Source of the DNA: Donghicola sp036139795 | GTDB taxonomy: Bacteria; Pseudomonadota; Alphaproteobacteria; Rhodobacterales; Rhodobacteraceae | Direction of reading: 5' to 3' | DNA length: 28,600 nucleotides | NCBI GenBank assembly: GCA_036139795.1 | Contig: JAYZYX010000081.1 | Location: 1-28,600, forward strand | Shown here: one piece after another, positions 7,292 to 15,170 of the stretch | Layout: the number at the start of each line of letters is the position of its first letter | Numbering within the stretch: position 1 is the stretch's first letter | Notes under the pieces: model-generated | Seen by the model: the letters and a program-made list of their open reading frames with translations, nothing else | What the model was told of the DNA's origin: nothing | Databases searched by the model: none | Translations under genes and position numbers: made by a program

Positions 7292-8779
7292 ATGCGCGAC
7301 CTGTATCTGGCGATCGACGTGGGCACCGGCGGGCTGCGCTCGGCTCTTGTTGACCGGCAGGGGCACATCCTTGCCTTTGCCCATCGCGAACATGAACAAA
7401 TCGTGCCCCGTTTCGGCTGGTCCGAGCAGCGCCCCGCTGACTGGTGGACAGGCACGCAAGAGACCATCCGCGCCGTACTGGCCAAGGTCGACAACGCCGC
7501 AAACCGTATTGCCGCCATCTGCACCTGCGGGCAGATGCATGGCACGGTTCTGATTGATGACGATGGCCGCCTGACTCGGGATGCCGCTCCCTTATGGAAC
7601 GACAAGCGCACCGCGCCGCAGGTCACCGCGTTTTCTGATCGCATCCACCAAGACGCCTATCTGGACATTTCCGCCAATATGCCCGCCACTGCGTGGCCCG
7701 CTTTCAAACTGCGCTGGATCGCCGAGAACGACCCCGAGGCAATGGCCCGTTCGACGACCGTGCTGATGCCAAAGGACTGGATCAACTTTTGCCTGACCGG
7801 TCAGCGGGCGCAGGACGTGACCGAAGCCTCGCTGTCCTTTCTGATGGACTGGCGCAGCCGCGACTGGTCCCAGACCTTGTGTGATTTGGCGGGCGTTGAT
7901 CGCGCTCTACTTCCGCCCCTGCGGAACCCCTCAGAGGTGCTGGGGCCGCTCACCCCCCAAGCAGCACAGACACTGGGGCTAGACCCCGCGACCCCGGTTC
8001 TGGTGGGGGCAGGCGATTATCCTATGGCTCTGATCGGATCGGGAGTGATCGGCTCTGGGATGGGATCGGACGTGACGGGAACCTCGACAATCATTACCTT
8101 GATGCACGACTCGCCGGTGATTGATCCTGCGATCTCCAACGTTCTGTCGGCGGGGGGTGATTGGGGCGCAATGACCCTCTTGGACGCTGGGGGCGATGCA
8201 GTACGGTGGGCCCGCCGCGCCTTCCATGAGAACGCCCGCAGCTACGCCGAAGTCACCGCCGACGCAGAGCGCGCGGCAACGGGCAGCAAGGCCCTGTTCT
8301 TTCTGCCTTACCTTTCAGGCGAACGTTTGGCCCCCTCAAGCCGCGCCCAGTTCTTCGGCCTGACCGCCGCCCACGGCCTACCAGAGCTGCACCGCGCCGT
8401 TTTGGAAGGCGTTGCCTTTTCCGTGCGCCAGCGCCTTGACGCGCTGCAAGGCGGCCATGGCAGGCCAGAGCGCATCATGGCCGCCAGCGGCGGCGCGAAG
8501 AACACGCTTTGGCTGCGGATCAAGGCCAGCATGTATGGCGTCCCCTATCTCGTTCCCTCAGAACTGGAGTGCGGCGTGGTTGGCGCAGCGATGCTGATGT
8601 CGGTGGCCAACGGCGATAACGCAGACCTGCCCACCGCCGCAGAGCGCATGGTGCATTTCGAAAAAGAGATCGCGCCAGACCCCGAATGGTCCGAGATCTA
8701 TGACCGCATGATGCCAATCTACAGCCGCCTCTATGACAGTGCCCAAGGGTTCTACAAAGACATTGAGGCACTGGGATGA
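7292..8779 (+). CDS. FGGY-family carbohydrate kinase (xylulokinase-like)
   Basis: This 495-residue cytoplasmic ATP-dependent kinase phosphorylates a ketose or polyol imported by the nearby transporter. The N-terminal FGGY domain has the phosphate loop DVGTGG (9-14) and GQMHG (80-84), the latter characteristic of xylulokinase-like members. The catalytic aspartate is D242 in GAGDYP. The C-terminal domain has the ATP-site SGGAKN (399-404). Length is normal for the family. GGAGGAG precedes the ATG at 7292. The next gene, a HAD phosphatase, starts inside its stop codon. The xylose-specific neighbours XylA, XylF and XylH are absent, so a substrate other than D-xylulose is plausible. It is probably controlled from the shared divergent operator region. 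Confidence 0.92.
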   Translation: MRDLYLAIDVGTGGLRSALVDRQGHILAFAHREHEQIVPRFGWSEQRPADWWTGTQETIRAVLAKVDNAANRIAAICTCGQMHGTVLIDDDGRLTRDAAPLWNDKRTAPQVTAFSDRIHQDAYLDISANMPATAWPAFKLRWIAENDPEAMARSTTVLMPKDWINFCLTGQRAQDVTEASLSFLMDWRSRDWSQTLCDLAGVDRALLPPLRNPSEVLGPLTPQAAQTLGLDPATPVLVGAGDYPMALIGSGVIGSGMGSDVTGTSTIITLMHDSPVIDPAISNVLSAGGDWGAMTLLDAGGDAVRWARRAFHENARSYAEVTADAERAATGSKALFFLPYLSGERLAPSSRAQFFGLTAAHGLPELHRAVLEGVAFSVRQRLDALQGGHGRPERIMAASGGAKNTLWLRIKASMYGVPYLVPSELECGVVGAAMLMSVANGDNADLPTAAERMVHFEKEIAPDPEWSEIYDRMMPIYSRLYDSAQGFYKDIEALG

Positions 8780-9444
8780 GGGCGATCCTGTGGGACATGG
8801 ACGGAACCGTATTGGACAGCGAACCCGCCCATGACGCCGCCTTTCACGGGGCGATTGATGCCTTGGGCCTACAGTTGCCCGAGGGGTTCCACGATCTACT
8901 GCTGGGTGCCAGCGGTGACCAAGTCCACGCCGCGCTGGTTAAGGTCGGGCTAACGCTGTCATTGCCACAATGGACCACGCTGAAGGCACAACATTATGCC
9001 ACACAAGGTGCGCGGATCACGCGGCGCTCGCCCACCGCAGAAATTGCGCTAGCGTTGGCGGCAGAGGGCCACCGCATGGCGCTGGTATCCAATTCGACCG
9101 CCCAAGAGGTGGCGATGAACCTTGACGTCACCGGCACCTCCCCTGCCTTTGCCCACACCATCAGCAGGGACGACGTGGCAAGGGGCAAGCCTGCCCCTGA
9201 CGGCTATCTGCTGGCGGCGCAAAAGCTGGGTGTCGCGCCACGGAACTGCCTTGTCGTCGAAGATAGCCCAACCGGCGCACGCGCCGGACTGGCGGCGGGC
9301 ATGACCGTGCTGCTGCACCCCCAGACATTGATCGATCCAGTCGCGGGGGCCTTATACCTGCACCCCGATGCCTCACCCGAAGATATGCTGATGGCCTTCC
9401 TTGCGGGCAGCCACGAAGACCTTGTGTCTTCCGTGCGCACATAA
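8776..9444 (+). CDS. HAD-superfamily sugar phosphatase/phosphoglucomutase-like hydrolase
   Basis: This 222-residue HAD hydrolase of the beta-phosphoglucomutase/DOG-phosphatase group carries all four HAD motifs: DMDGT (D7, D9), the serine in LVSNST (S105), K138 in RGKPAPD, and VEDSPTG (E162, D163). An alpha-helical cap lies between motifs I and II (about residues 16-80). It most likely dephosphorylates a sugar or polyol phosphate, perhaps to relieve build-up of a toxic phosphate, or acts as a mutase. The ATG overlaps the kinase TGA by 4 bp, so the two proteins are made together. The substrate cannot be deduced from sequence. Confidence 0.88.
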   Translation: MRAILWDMDGTVLDSEPAHDAAFHGAIDALGLQLPEGFHDLLLGASGDQVHAALVKVGLTLSLPQWTTLKAQHYATQGARITRRSPTAEIALALAAEGHRMALVSNSTAQEVAMNLDVTGTSPAFAHTISRDDVARGKPAPDGYLLAAQKLGVAPRNCLVVEDSPTGARAGLAAGMTVLLHPQTLIDPVAGALYLHPDASPEDMLMAFLAGSHEDLVSSVRT

Positions 9445-9465
9445 GGCGGCGGCGATGTTCCGCCA

Positions 9466-9484
9466 CGATTGACAACGTAAGACA
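9466..9484 (+). promoter_or_regulatory. Candidate LacI-family operator upstream of the repressor gene
   Basis: The sequence CGATTGACAACGTAAGACA differs by one base from the element at 10609-10627 before the transporter operon, and the base before it (A) also matches. It lies about 70 bp upstream of the repressor start and contains a TTGACA -35-like hexamer. It suggests autoregulation. No convincing -10 box was found at the right spacing. Confidence 0.6.
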
Positions 9485-9552
9485 CTTCTCCTTTGGGACA
9501 GGGTCCGCTATCACGGGGCAAACCCGAAACCTCTTGCGCACCCAAGGCTCCG

Positions 9553-10557
9553 ATGACCACCCAACGCGATATTGCCCGCCTCGCCAAGACTTCGCTCAAG
9601 ACCGTCTCGCGGGTGATCAACCGCGATCCTTTGGTCAATGAGGCCACGCGCAAGCGCATTCAGGATATCATCGATCAGACCGGCTATGTCCCCAATGAGG
9701 CCGCCCGCATGATGCGCTCGCAGAGCAGCGATATCGTGGGGTTTCTGTCAGAGGATGTGGCAACGACCTCATCGTCCATCGACCTTGTGCGCGGGGCGCA
9801 GGACGTGGCCCACGCTATGGGCAAGCAGATGATGCTGTTCAACATCCGCCGCGGCGAGGCCTCCGAGACCGAGGCGCTGGCGCAATTGGCCCGCTTTCGC
9901 GCCAGCGCGTGCATTCTGGCGACCAGCTTTCACCGAGAGGTGCCCCTGCCCCGCACGGACATGAAAACGGTGCTGCTGAACTGCTACGATGCCGACGGAG
10001 ACACCGCCACCGTGCTGCCCGACGATCGCCAACTGGGCTATGACCTGACGACCGAGCTTTTGCGGCGGGGCTATCGCCGCCCGCTGTTCCTGAACCTTGC
10101 ACCAGAGCTGGCAGGTGCGCGCCTGCGGGCAGAGGGCTTCATTGCTGCGGGACAGGCGGCAGGGCTGGACCTTGCGGACCGCATCCGCACGGCCTCAGCG
10201 GGACCGGACCGCGATCACACCTACTTCGTCGATGACATCCTGCCCGCCGAGATGACAGGTGCAGAGCCGCCGGATGTGCTGATCTGCGGTCAGGACTTGA
10301 TGGCGTTGCCAGTCTATTTCGCGCTGACGCGTCTGGGGCTGGTGGTGGGCCGCGATGTGGCTGTCACCAGCTTTGACAACCTTCAGCCGCTGGCCAAGCT
10401 GATGCAGCCGGGTCTGACCACAATGGAGCTGCCCTATTACGACATGGGCCGTGTCGCCATGCAGCAGGCCCTATCGGAACATGATTCTCCGGTGCGGCAA
10501 TTGGTTCAGGGCCAGTTGGTCGAGCGCGCTTCGCTGCCCCTCCGCCAGTCCGCCTGA
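9553..10557 (+). CDS. LacI-family transcriptional regulator of the sucrose/fructan cluster
   Basis: This 334-residue repressor has an N-terminal LacI helix-turn-helix (residues 3-24, RDIARLAKTSLKTVSRVIN), a hinge with the usual GYVPNEAARMMRS (44-56), and a sugar-binding periplasmic-like core. I chose the ATG at 9553 because it puts the HTH at residue 3, as in all LacI proteins. An in-frame upstream start at 9493 would add 20 residues unlike the family. The ribosome site (AAGG) is weak. The gene precedes the ABC-GH32 operon on the same strand, and the same 20-bp element lies before both. It probably represses both until sucrose, fructose or a fructo-oligosaccharide binds; the inducer is inferred. 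Confidence 0.9.
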   Translation: MTTQRDIARLAKTSLKTVSRVINRDPLVNEATRKRIQDIIDQTGYVPNEAARMMRSQSSDIVGFLSEDVATTSSSIDLVRGAQDVAHAMGKQMMLFNIRRGEASETEALAQLARFRASACILATSFHREVPLPRTDMKTVLLNCYDADGDTATVLPDDRQLGYDLTTELLRRGYRRPLFLNLAPELAGARLRAEGFIAAGQAAGLDLADRIRTASAGPDRDHTYFVDDILPAEMTGAEPPDVLICGQDLMALPVYFALTRLGLVVGRDVAVTSFDNLQPLAKLMQPGLTTMELPYYDMGRVAMQQALSEHDSPVRQLVQGQLVERASLPLRQSA

Positions 10558-10611
10558 TTTTCCGTTATCTTTCAGGGCAATCCCAGCCTTAGGGACGTTT
10601 CTGACGCACGA

Positions 10612-10657
10612 TTGACAACGTGAGACATTTGGCGCTATCAATTGTCTCACGTTGTCA
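10612..10657 (+). promoter_or_regulatory. Promoter with paired inverted operators before the ABC/GH32 operon
   Basis: Two perfect 15-bp arms, TGACAACGTGAGACA (10613-10627) and TGTCTCACGTTGTCA (10643-10657), face each other across 15 bp. The first arm contains a TTGACA -35 hexamer (10612-10617), and TATCAA (10636-10641) lies 18 bp downstream as a -10. The second arm would therefore cover the transcription start. Occupancy of both sites, 30 bp (about three helical turns) apart on one face, would block transcription. Confidence 0.7.
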
Positions 10658-10728
10658 TAACCATTTTCTTCGGATTTGGACCAAAACACGCGCGGCACGG
10701 GAGAGTCGCGCGACAGGGAGGATTTGCC

Positions 10729-12003
10729 ATGAAATACCAAAGCCTGATCGGCTCCAGCGCGCTGGCGCTTTGCCTTGCGACGCCGGCACTAGCCGGCGAG
10801 ATCACCGCATGGGTGATCGATGCCGCAGCCGAAAAGCCCTATTTTGACCAGCTTGGCGCGGCCTTCGGCGCAGCCCATCCGGATGTTACCCTGAACGTTG
10901 TGCCGGTTCCCGGCTATGTGGACGCCATTCAGGCCGCATCTGTCTCGGGCAATTTGCCGGACATCATCCTGCTGGACGGCCCGAACATGGCCGCAAGCGC
11001 TTGGGCAGGCACCATCCAGCCCATCGGCGATCTGATCGACCCCGCCTTGCTGGCCGACACCATGCCCGGCGTCATCGCGCAAGGCACCTACGGGCCGGAC
11101 GGCAAGCTGTACCACATCAGCGCCTATGACTCGACCGTCATCCTATGGGGCAACAAATCCTATCTTGAAGCCGCAGGCGTGCGCATCCCCACAAGCGTTG
11201 ATAACGCTTGGACCCGCGAAGAGTTCGCCGCTGCGGTCAAGGCCCTGTCAAAGGTCGACGGCGTGCGCTGGCCCTTGGACATGAAGCTGAACTACGGCGG
11301 CGAATGGATGACCTACGGCTTTGCGCCCTTCATCCAGTCCGCAGGGGCCGACCTGATCGACCGCGACACTTGGAAGGCTGACGGCACCGTCAACGCACCT
11401 GAGGCCGTGGCCGCGATCACCGAACTGCAGGACTGGTACAAGAACGGCTGGATCGTGCCTGCCTCGGCTGGCGATAACCAGTTCTACGGCGAAAAGACCG
11501 CTGCGCTGTCTTGGGTTGGCAACTGGATGTGGCCTCCGCACGCGGCGGGCCTTGGCGAGGATATGGTGATGATCCCCGCCCCCGCCTTCGGCCCCGAAGG
11601 GGTAAAGGCCCCGAACGGTGGTTGGGGTTGGTCGGTTCCGGCCAACACGACGAACCTTGAGGATGTCTCGACCTTCCTGAACTTTGTCATGTCCGATGCC
11701 GAGGTGGCCAAATACGCCGACATCACCGGCTTTGCCCCGTCCCGCGCTGCGGCTGTTCCCTTGAGCGAAAAGTTCTCGACCCCCGGGGTGCAGGACCTGT
11801 TCACCGCGCAAGGCAACTGCTGCGCCGTGGTGCGTCCCGTGCATCCGGCCTATCCGGCGATCACCCTTAGCTGGTCGCGGGCCATGTTGAACATCTTCTC
11901 GGACGGCGCGGCTGACGTGCAGACCGAACTGGATGGCGTGGCTCAGTACATCGACATGGATATCGAGGACAACGCAGGCTACCCGCCGTTCTCGGCCAAC
12001 TAA
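10729..12003 (+). CDS. CUT1-family sugar ABC transporter substrate-binding protein
   Basis: This 424-residue periplasmic binding protein is of the MalE/UgpB type and delivers an oligosaccharide or disaccharide to the permeases encoded next. The signal peptide ends at ALA, residue 22. I chose the ATG at 10729 because it has GGGAGG upstream and begins the signal peptide. The longer open frame from 10642 runs through the operator. Typical family segments are GNLPDIILLDGPN, the middle hinge (TAALSWVGNW) and the C-terminal ALSWSRAMLNIF-like region. Neighbouring GH32 and two CUT1 permeases suggest sucrose or short fructans as the ligand. A 9-bp-stem hairpin follows the stop codon. Confidence 0.92.
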   Translation: MKYQSLIGSSALALCLATPALAGEITAWVIDAAAEKPYFDQLGAAFGAAHPDVTLNVVPVPGYVDAIQAASVSGNLPDIILLDGPNMAASAWAGTIQPIGDLIDPALLADTMPGVIAQGTYGPDGKLYHISAYDSTVILWGNKSYLEAAGVRIPTSVDNAWTREEFAAAVKALSKVDGVRWPLDMKLNYGGEWMTYGFAPFIQSAGADLIDRDTWKADGTVNAPEAVAAITELQDWYKNGWIVPASAGDNQFYGEKTAALSWVGNWMWPPHAAGLGEDMVMIPAPAFGPEGVKAPNGGWGWSVPANTTNLEDVSTFLNFVMSDAEVAKYADITGFAPSRAAAVPLSEKFSTPGVQDLFTAQGNCCAVVRPVHPAYPAITLSWSRAMLNIFSDGAADVQTELDGVAQYIDMDIEDNAGYPPFSAN

Positions 12004-12017
12004 CGGTTCCTCCCCGA

Positions 12018-12055
12018 GGCGTGTGGCCAGCGCGACCCAGCGCAGACCGCACGCC
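12018..12055 (+). other. Intercistronic hairpin between binding-protein and permease genes
   Basis: Arms GGCGTGTGG (12018-12026) and CCGCACGCC (12047-12055) pair over 9 bp with one G-U, around a 20-base GC-rich loop. It lies in the only sizeable gap (79 bp) of the operon, just after the binding-protein stop. It may stabilise the upstream message and so raise binding-protein levels, as is known for other ABC operons. Confidence 0.45.
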
Positions 12056-12082
12056 CCACTTTTCCCCGCACCGGAGGCCCAA

Positions 12083-12970
12083 ATGCCGACTTTCCTCAAA
12101 GGCCGCTCGCAAGAGCTGGCGATGCTCTTACCCGCGATGGCATGTCTTGTGCTGATCATCGTGGTGCCCTTTTGCCTCTCGATCGGGTTCAGTTTCACCG
12201 ACCAGCGCCTGATGCCGCGCCCGATCCCGACGCGCTTTGTCGGGCTGACCAACTATGAACGGATGTTCGCCGACCGGCTGTTCTGGCAAGCAATTGGCAA
12301 TACAGTGCTTTTCACCGTTCTGGTGGTGCCGTTCCAGCTGATCATCTCGCTCTGCGTTGCGATGGCATTGAATGCCGCGATCCCGTTTCGGGGGCTGTTC
12401 CGCACCATCTCGATCCTGCCGCTGTTGCTGCCGATCACCGTGGTCGTGGCGATTTGGGCTGTGCTGTATCGCATCCCCACAGGCCCCTTGAACACGATCT
12501 TCCAACTGTTCGCAGGCCCCGAGGCCTATATCGACTTTGTTGGCGGGTCCGATACCGCGATGGTCGCCATCGTAGTGCTGTCGGCTTGGGCAACCTTTCC
12601 CTACCAGATGCTGATCTACCTTGCGGGCCTACAGGACGTGCCGGGCGATCTCTATGAAGCCGCCGAACTGGACGGCGCCACCGCATGGCAACGCTTTCGC
12701 TTTGTGACGTGGCCCTGCCTGCGCAACGTCAACATCTTCTTGCTGATCATCACCACCATTCAGGCGCTGAAGCTGTTCACGCAGGTCTCTGTGATGACTA
12801 AGGGCGGCCCGAACGGGTCGACCACGACCATCATCTACTACCTGTTCCAGCAGGGCTTCACCTCACAGAAGATCGGCTACGCCTCTGCCATCTCGGTCTT
12901 CTTCTTCATCGCAGTGACGACCATCGCCGTGCTGCAACGGGTCTTTCTGAAAAACGAGGGCGAGCAATGA
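12083..12970 (+). CDS. CUT1-family sugar ABC transporter permease (MalF-like)
   Basis: This 295-residue inner-membrane protein has about six hydrophobic helices (first at about residues 12-36) and the cytoplasmic EAA loop that docks to the ATPase (YEAAELDGATAWQRF to P, residues 191-211). It forms the channel with the second permease. I chose the ATG at 12083, with GGAGG 6 bases upstream. The longer reading frame from 11933 overlaps the binding-protein gene in another frame and has no family features. The stop overlaps the next ATG by 4 bp. Confidence 0.92.
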   Translation: MPTFLKGRSQELAMLLPAMACLVLIIVVPFCLSIGFSFTDQRLMPRPIPTRFVGLTNYERMFADRLFWQAIGNTVLFTVLVVPFQLIISLCVAMALNAAIPFRGLFRTISILPLLLPITVVVAIWAVLYRIPTGPLNTIFQLFAGPEAYIDFVGGSDTAMVAIVVLSAWATFPYQMLIYLAGLQDVPGDLYEAAELDGATAWQRFRFVTWPCLRNVNIFLLIITTIQALKLFTQVSVMTKGGPNGSTTTIIYYLFQQGFTSQKIGYASAISVFFFIAVTTIAVLQRVFLKNEGEQ

Positions 12971-13815
12971 TCCGCATCTTTCCCCGTGGCACCCTGATGC
13001 CCTTTCTCTTTGCCTGCACAGTGGCCCTAGGGGTGCTGTTGCCGTTGATGATGATGGTGACGATCAGCCTTAATCCCGACGAGCAGGACATCCTTGTCTC
13101 GATGGGATCGCTGAAATCCTTCATCCCCGAGACCGTCAGCTTTCAGAACTATATCGACGTCTGGACCGATCCGGCGCGTCCGTTCTTCCGCTACATGATG
13201 AACACCGCGATTGTGACCGTGGCGACGCTGCTGATTTCGATCACCATCAACTCGATGGCGGCTTTCGTCGTTGCCCAAGGCAGCCTGCCCGGCAACAAGA
13301 TGGTGCTGCTGTTTGTGGTGGCGACGATTGCGGTGCCGGCAGAAAGCCTTGTGCTGCCGCAACTGATCCTTGCGGGTAAGCTGGGGCTTGTAGACACCTA
13401 TGTGGTCCAGATCCTGCCAGGGATCGCCAACGCCCTATCGATCTTCCTGTTCTTCCAGTTCTTTTCCCGCATCCCCAAAGACCTCTTTGAGGCGGCAGAG
13501 CTGGACGGCTTTTCGTTCTTTCAAAAGTACCGCCACATTGCCCTGCCCCTGTCGAAGCCTGTGATCTCGGCCGTGGCGATCCTGCAATTCCTTGAGATGT
13601 GGAACGCCTACCTCTGGCCCGTCATGGTCACCCGCGGCCCCGAAGTGCGCCCGCTGACCGTCGCGATGGGCGCGTTCTTCGGCACCAACCAGCGTATCCC
13701 GTGGGGCGACGTGATGGCCTTTGCCGTGTCGATGGCCGTGCCGGTGATCCTGTTCTTCCTGCTGATGCAGCGCCAGTTCATCGCATCTGTCATGAGTTCG
13801 GGGGTCAAAGGATGA
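12967..13815 (+). CDS. CUT1-family sugar ABC transporter permease (MalG-like)
   Basis: This 282-residue second membrane subunit has six predicted helices, the first at about residues 11-34. The EAA loop is at 175-194 (FEAAELDGFSFFQKYRHIALP). The C-terminal half has the family's WNAYLWP segment. It begins within the TGA of the first permease, and the GH32 gene starts within its own TGA, so the three genes are translationally coupled. The product sits in the inner membrane next to the first permease and binds the MalK-like ATPase made at the end of the operon. Confidence 0.92.
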   Translation: MIRIFPRGTLMPFLFACTVALGVLLPLMMMVTISLNPDEQDILVSMGSLKSFIPETVSFQNYIDVWTDPARPFFRYMMNTAIVTVATLLISITINSMAAFVVAQGSLPGNKMVLLFVVATIAVPAESLVLPQLILAGKLGLVDTYVVQILPGIANALSIFLFFQFFSRIPKDLFEAAELDGFSFFQKYRHIALPLSKPVISAVAILQFLEMWNAYLWPVMVTRGPEVRPLTVAMGAFFGTNQRIPWGDVMAFAVSMAVPVILFFLLMQRQFIASVMSSGVKG

Positions 13816-15170
13816 CCGAGACCTACCGCCCGAAACTGCACTTCACCCCTACGAAGGGCTGGATGAACGATCCCAACGGCATGATCCGCCATGGTGGCCT
13901 GTGGCATCTGTTCTTTCAGCACGACCCCAACAGCATCCACCACGGCCCGATGCATTGGGGCCATGCGGTCAGCCGTGATCTGGTGAATTGGCAGGAACGT
14001 CCTGTCGCGCTTTATCCCGACGCGCTAGGCACCTGCTTTTCCGGCAGCGCCATCGCCGCGCCTCAGGGGGTCAAGCTGTTCTATACCGCCCACAGCCTGA
14101 CACCGGAGGGGCGCGACTTTCAGGTCCAGTGCGTCGCCCACGCGAATGACACCCTGACCCAATTCCAGACCGACACCAGCAATCCGGTTCTGGACAACCC
14201 CGGTCGCGAGGTCTTTCGCGATCCCAAAGTGATCTGGCACCAAGACACCGCCCGCTGGATCATGCTGGTGACCGAAGGCCAGTCCATCGCCTTTTACGCC
14301 TCCGAAGACCTGCGCCGGTGGCAGCCTCTTAGCAGCTTTGGCGCGTGCCACGGCCAGCACGGCAAGGGCGTGTGGGAATGTCCCGACCTGCTGGAAATGC
14401 GCTATGAGGGGAAAACCTATTGGGTGCTGGTCGTCTCGATCTCAGAGGATGCGCCCGGGGGCGGCTCTGGCACCCAGTATTTCATTGGCGCATTTGATGG
14501 CACCCGCTTTACCAACGCCAATCCGGCGGAAACGGTGCTTTGGCTGGACATGGGGCGCGATTTCTACGCGCCGCAGAGCTTTTTTGATCCCGATGGCCCG
14601 CCCACCGTCATGGCTTGGGCCAGCAACTGGAGCTATGCGCGCCAGACCCCGACCAAGGCCTTTCGCGGGGCCGCCAGCCTGCCGCGCGAGTTGTCACTGA
14701 CGCGGACACCGGACGGGCTGCGCATTGCCCAAAAGGTGCCCGAAGCGGTGCGAAATGCCTTTGCCAGCCAGCGCGACCGCGCCACCTTTCACCACGGCTT
14801 TCACCTAGAGGCGGAAGGCGCGCGGGATGTAACGGTCTCGCTCTTTGGGGAGACCGTGCCGCATCTGCGTCTGACCCGCGGGGCCGACGAAGTGGTCACG
14901 CTAACCTCTCGGCGGCCCGACCACGACGGCCTGACCGGCTTTGGCCATGAGGTCATCACCCGCTTCACTTGGCCCCTGCCCCGCCCGCTGGACATCGAGT
15001 TGTTCGTCGATCACGGCCTAGTCGAGATGTTCTGCGCCGGTGGCACCGTGTCCCTGACCAACCTGCATTTTCCGGCGGCGCCCGAAGGCCCCGTCACCCT
15101 GACCCATCACGCCAGCGGCACACGCAGCGTTGTTCCCCGTCACCTGTCCGAAGGAGGCCACAATGGCTGA
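13812..15170 (+). CDS. GH32 beta-fructosidase (sucrose/fructan hydrolase)
   Basis: This 452-residue glycoside hydrolase of family 32 cleaves terminal beta-fructosyl bonds (sucrose, sucrose 6-phosphate, inulin- or levan-type oligosaccharides). All three active-site motifs are present: WMNDPNG with nucleophile D20 (17-23), FRDPK with transition-state stabiliser D137, and WECPD with acid/base E189. An N-terminal five-bladed propeller (about 1-320) is followed by a C-terminal beta-sandwich. There is no signal peptide, so it acts in the cytoplasm on imported sugar. I chose the ATG at 13812, which overlaps the permease stop. An upstream reading frame from 13599 lies out of frame in the permease gene. 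Because uptake is by ABC transporter and not PTS, the substrate is probably unphosphorylated. Confidence 0.93.
   Translation: MTETYRPKLHFTPTKGWMNDPNGMIRHGGLWHLFFQHDPNSIHHGPMHWGHAVSRDLVNWQERPVALYPDALGTCFSGSAIAAPQGVKLFYTAHSLTPEGRDFQVQCVAHANDTLTQFQTDTSNPVLDNPGREVFRDPKVIWHQDTARWIMLVTEGQSIAFYASEDLRRWQPLSSFGACHGQHGKGVWECPDLLEMRYEGKTYWVLVVSISEDAPGGGSGTQYFIGAFDGTRFTNANPAETVLWLDMGRDFYAPQSFFDPDGPPTVMAWASNWSYARQTPTKAFRGAASLPRELSLTRTPDGLRIAQKVPEAVRNAFASQRDRATFHHGFHLEAEGARDVTVSLFGETVPHLRLTRGADEVVTLTSRRPDHDGLTGFGHEVITRFTWPLPRPLDIELFVDHGLVEMFCAGGTVSLTNLHFPAAPEGPVTLTHHASGTRSVVPRHLSEGGHNG

Noticed and set aside
11248..12252. Minus-strand open frame (334 codons) opposite the sugar-binding protein and permease
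   Set aside because: It crosses the junction of two genuine plus-strand genes and shows no recognisable protein features.
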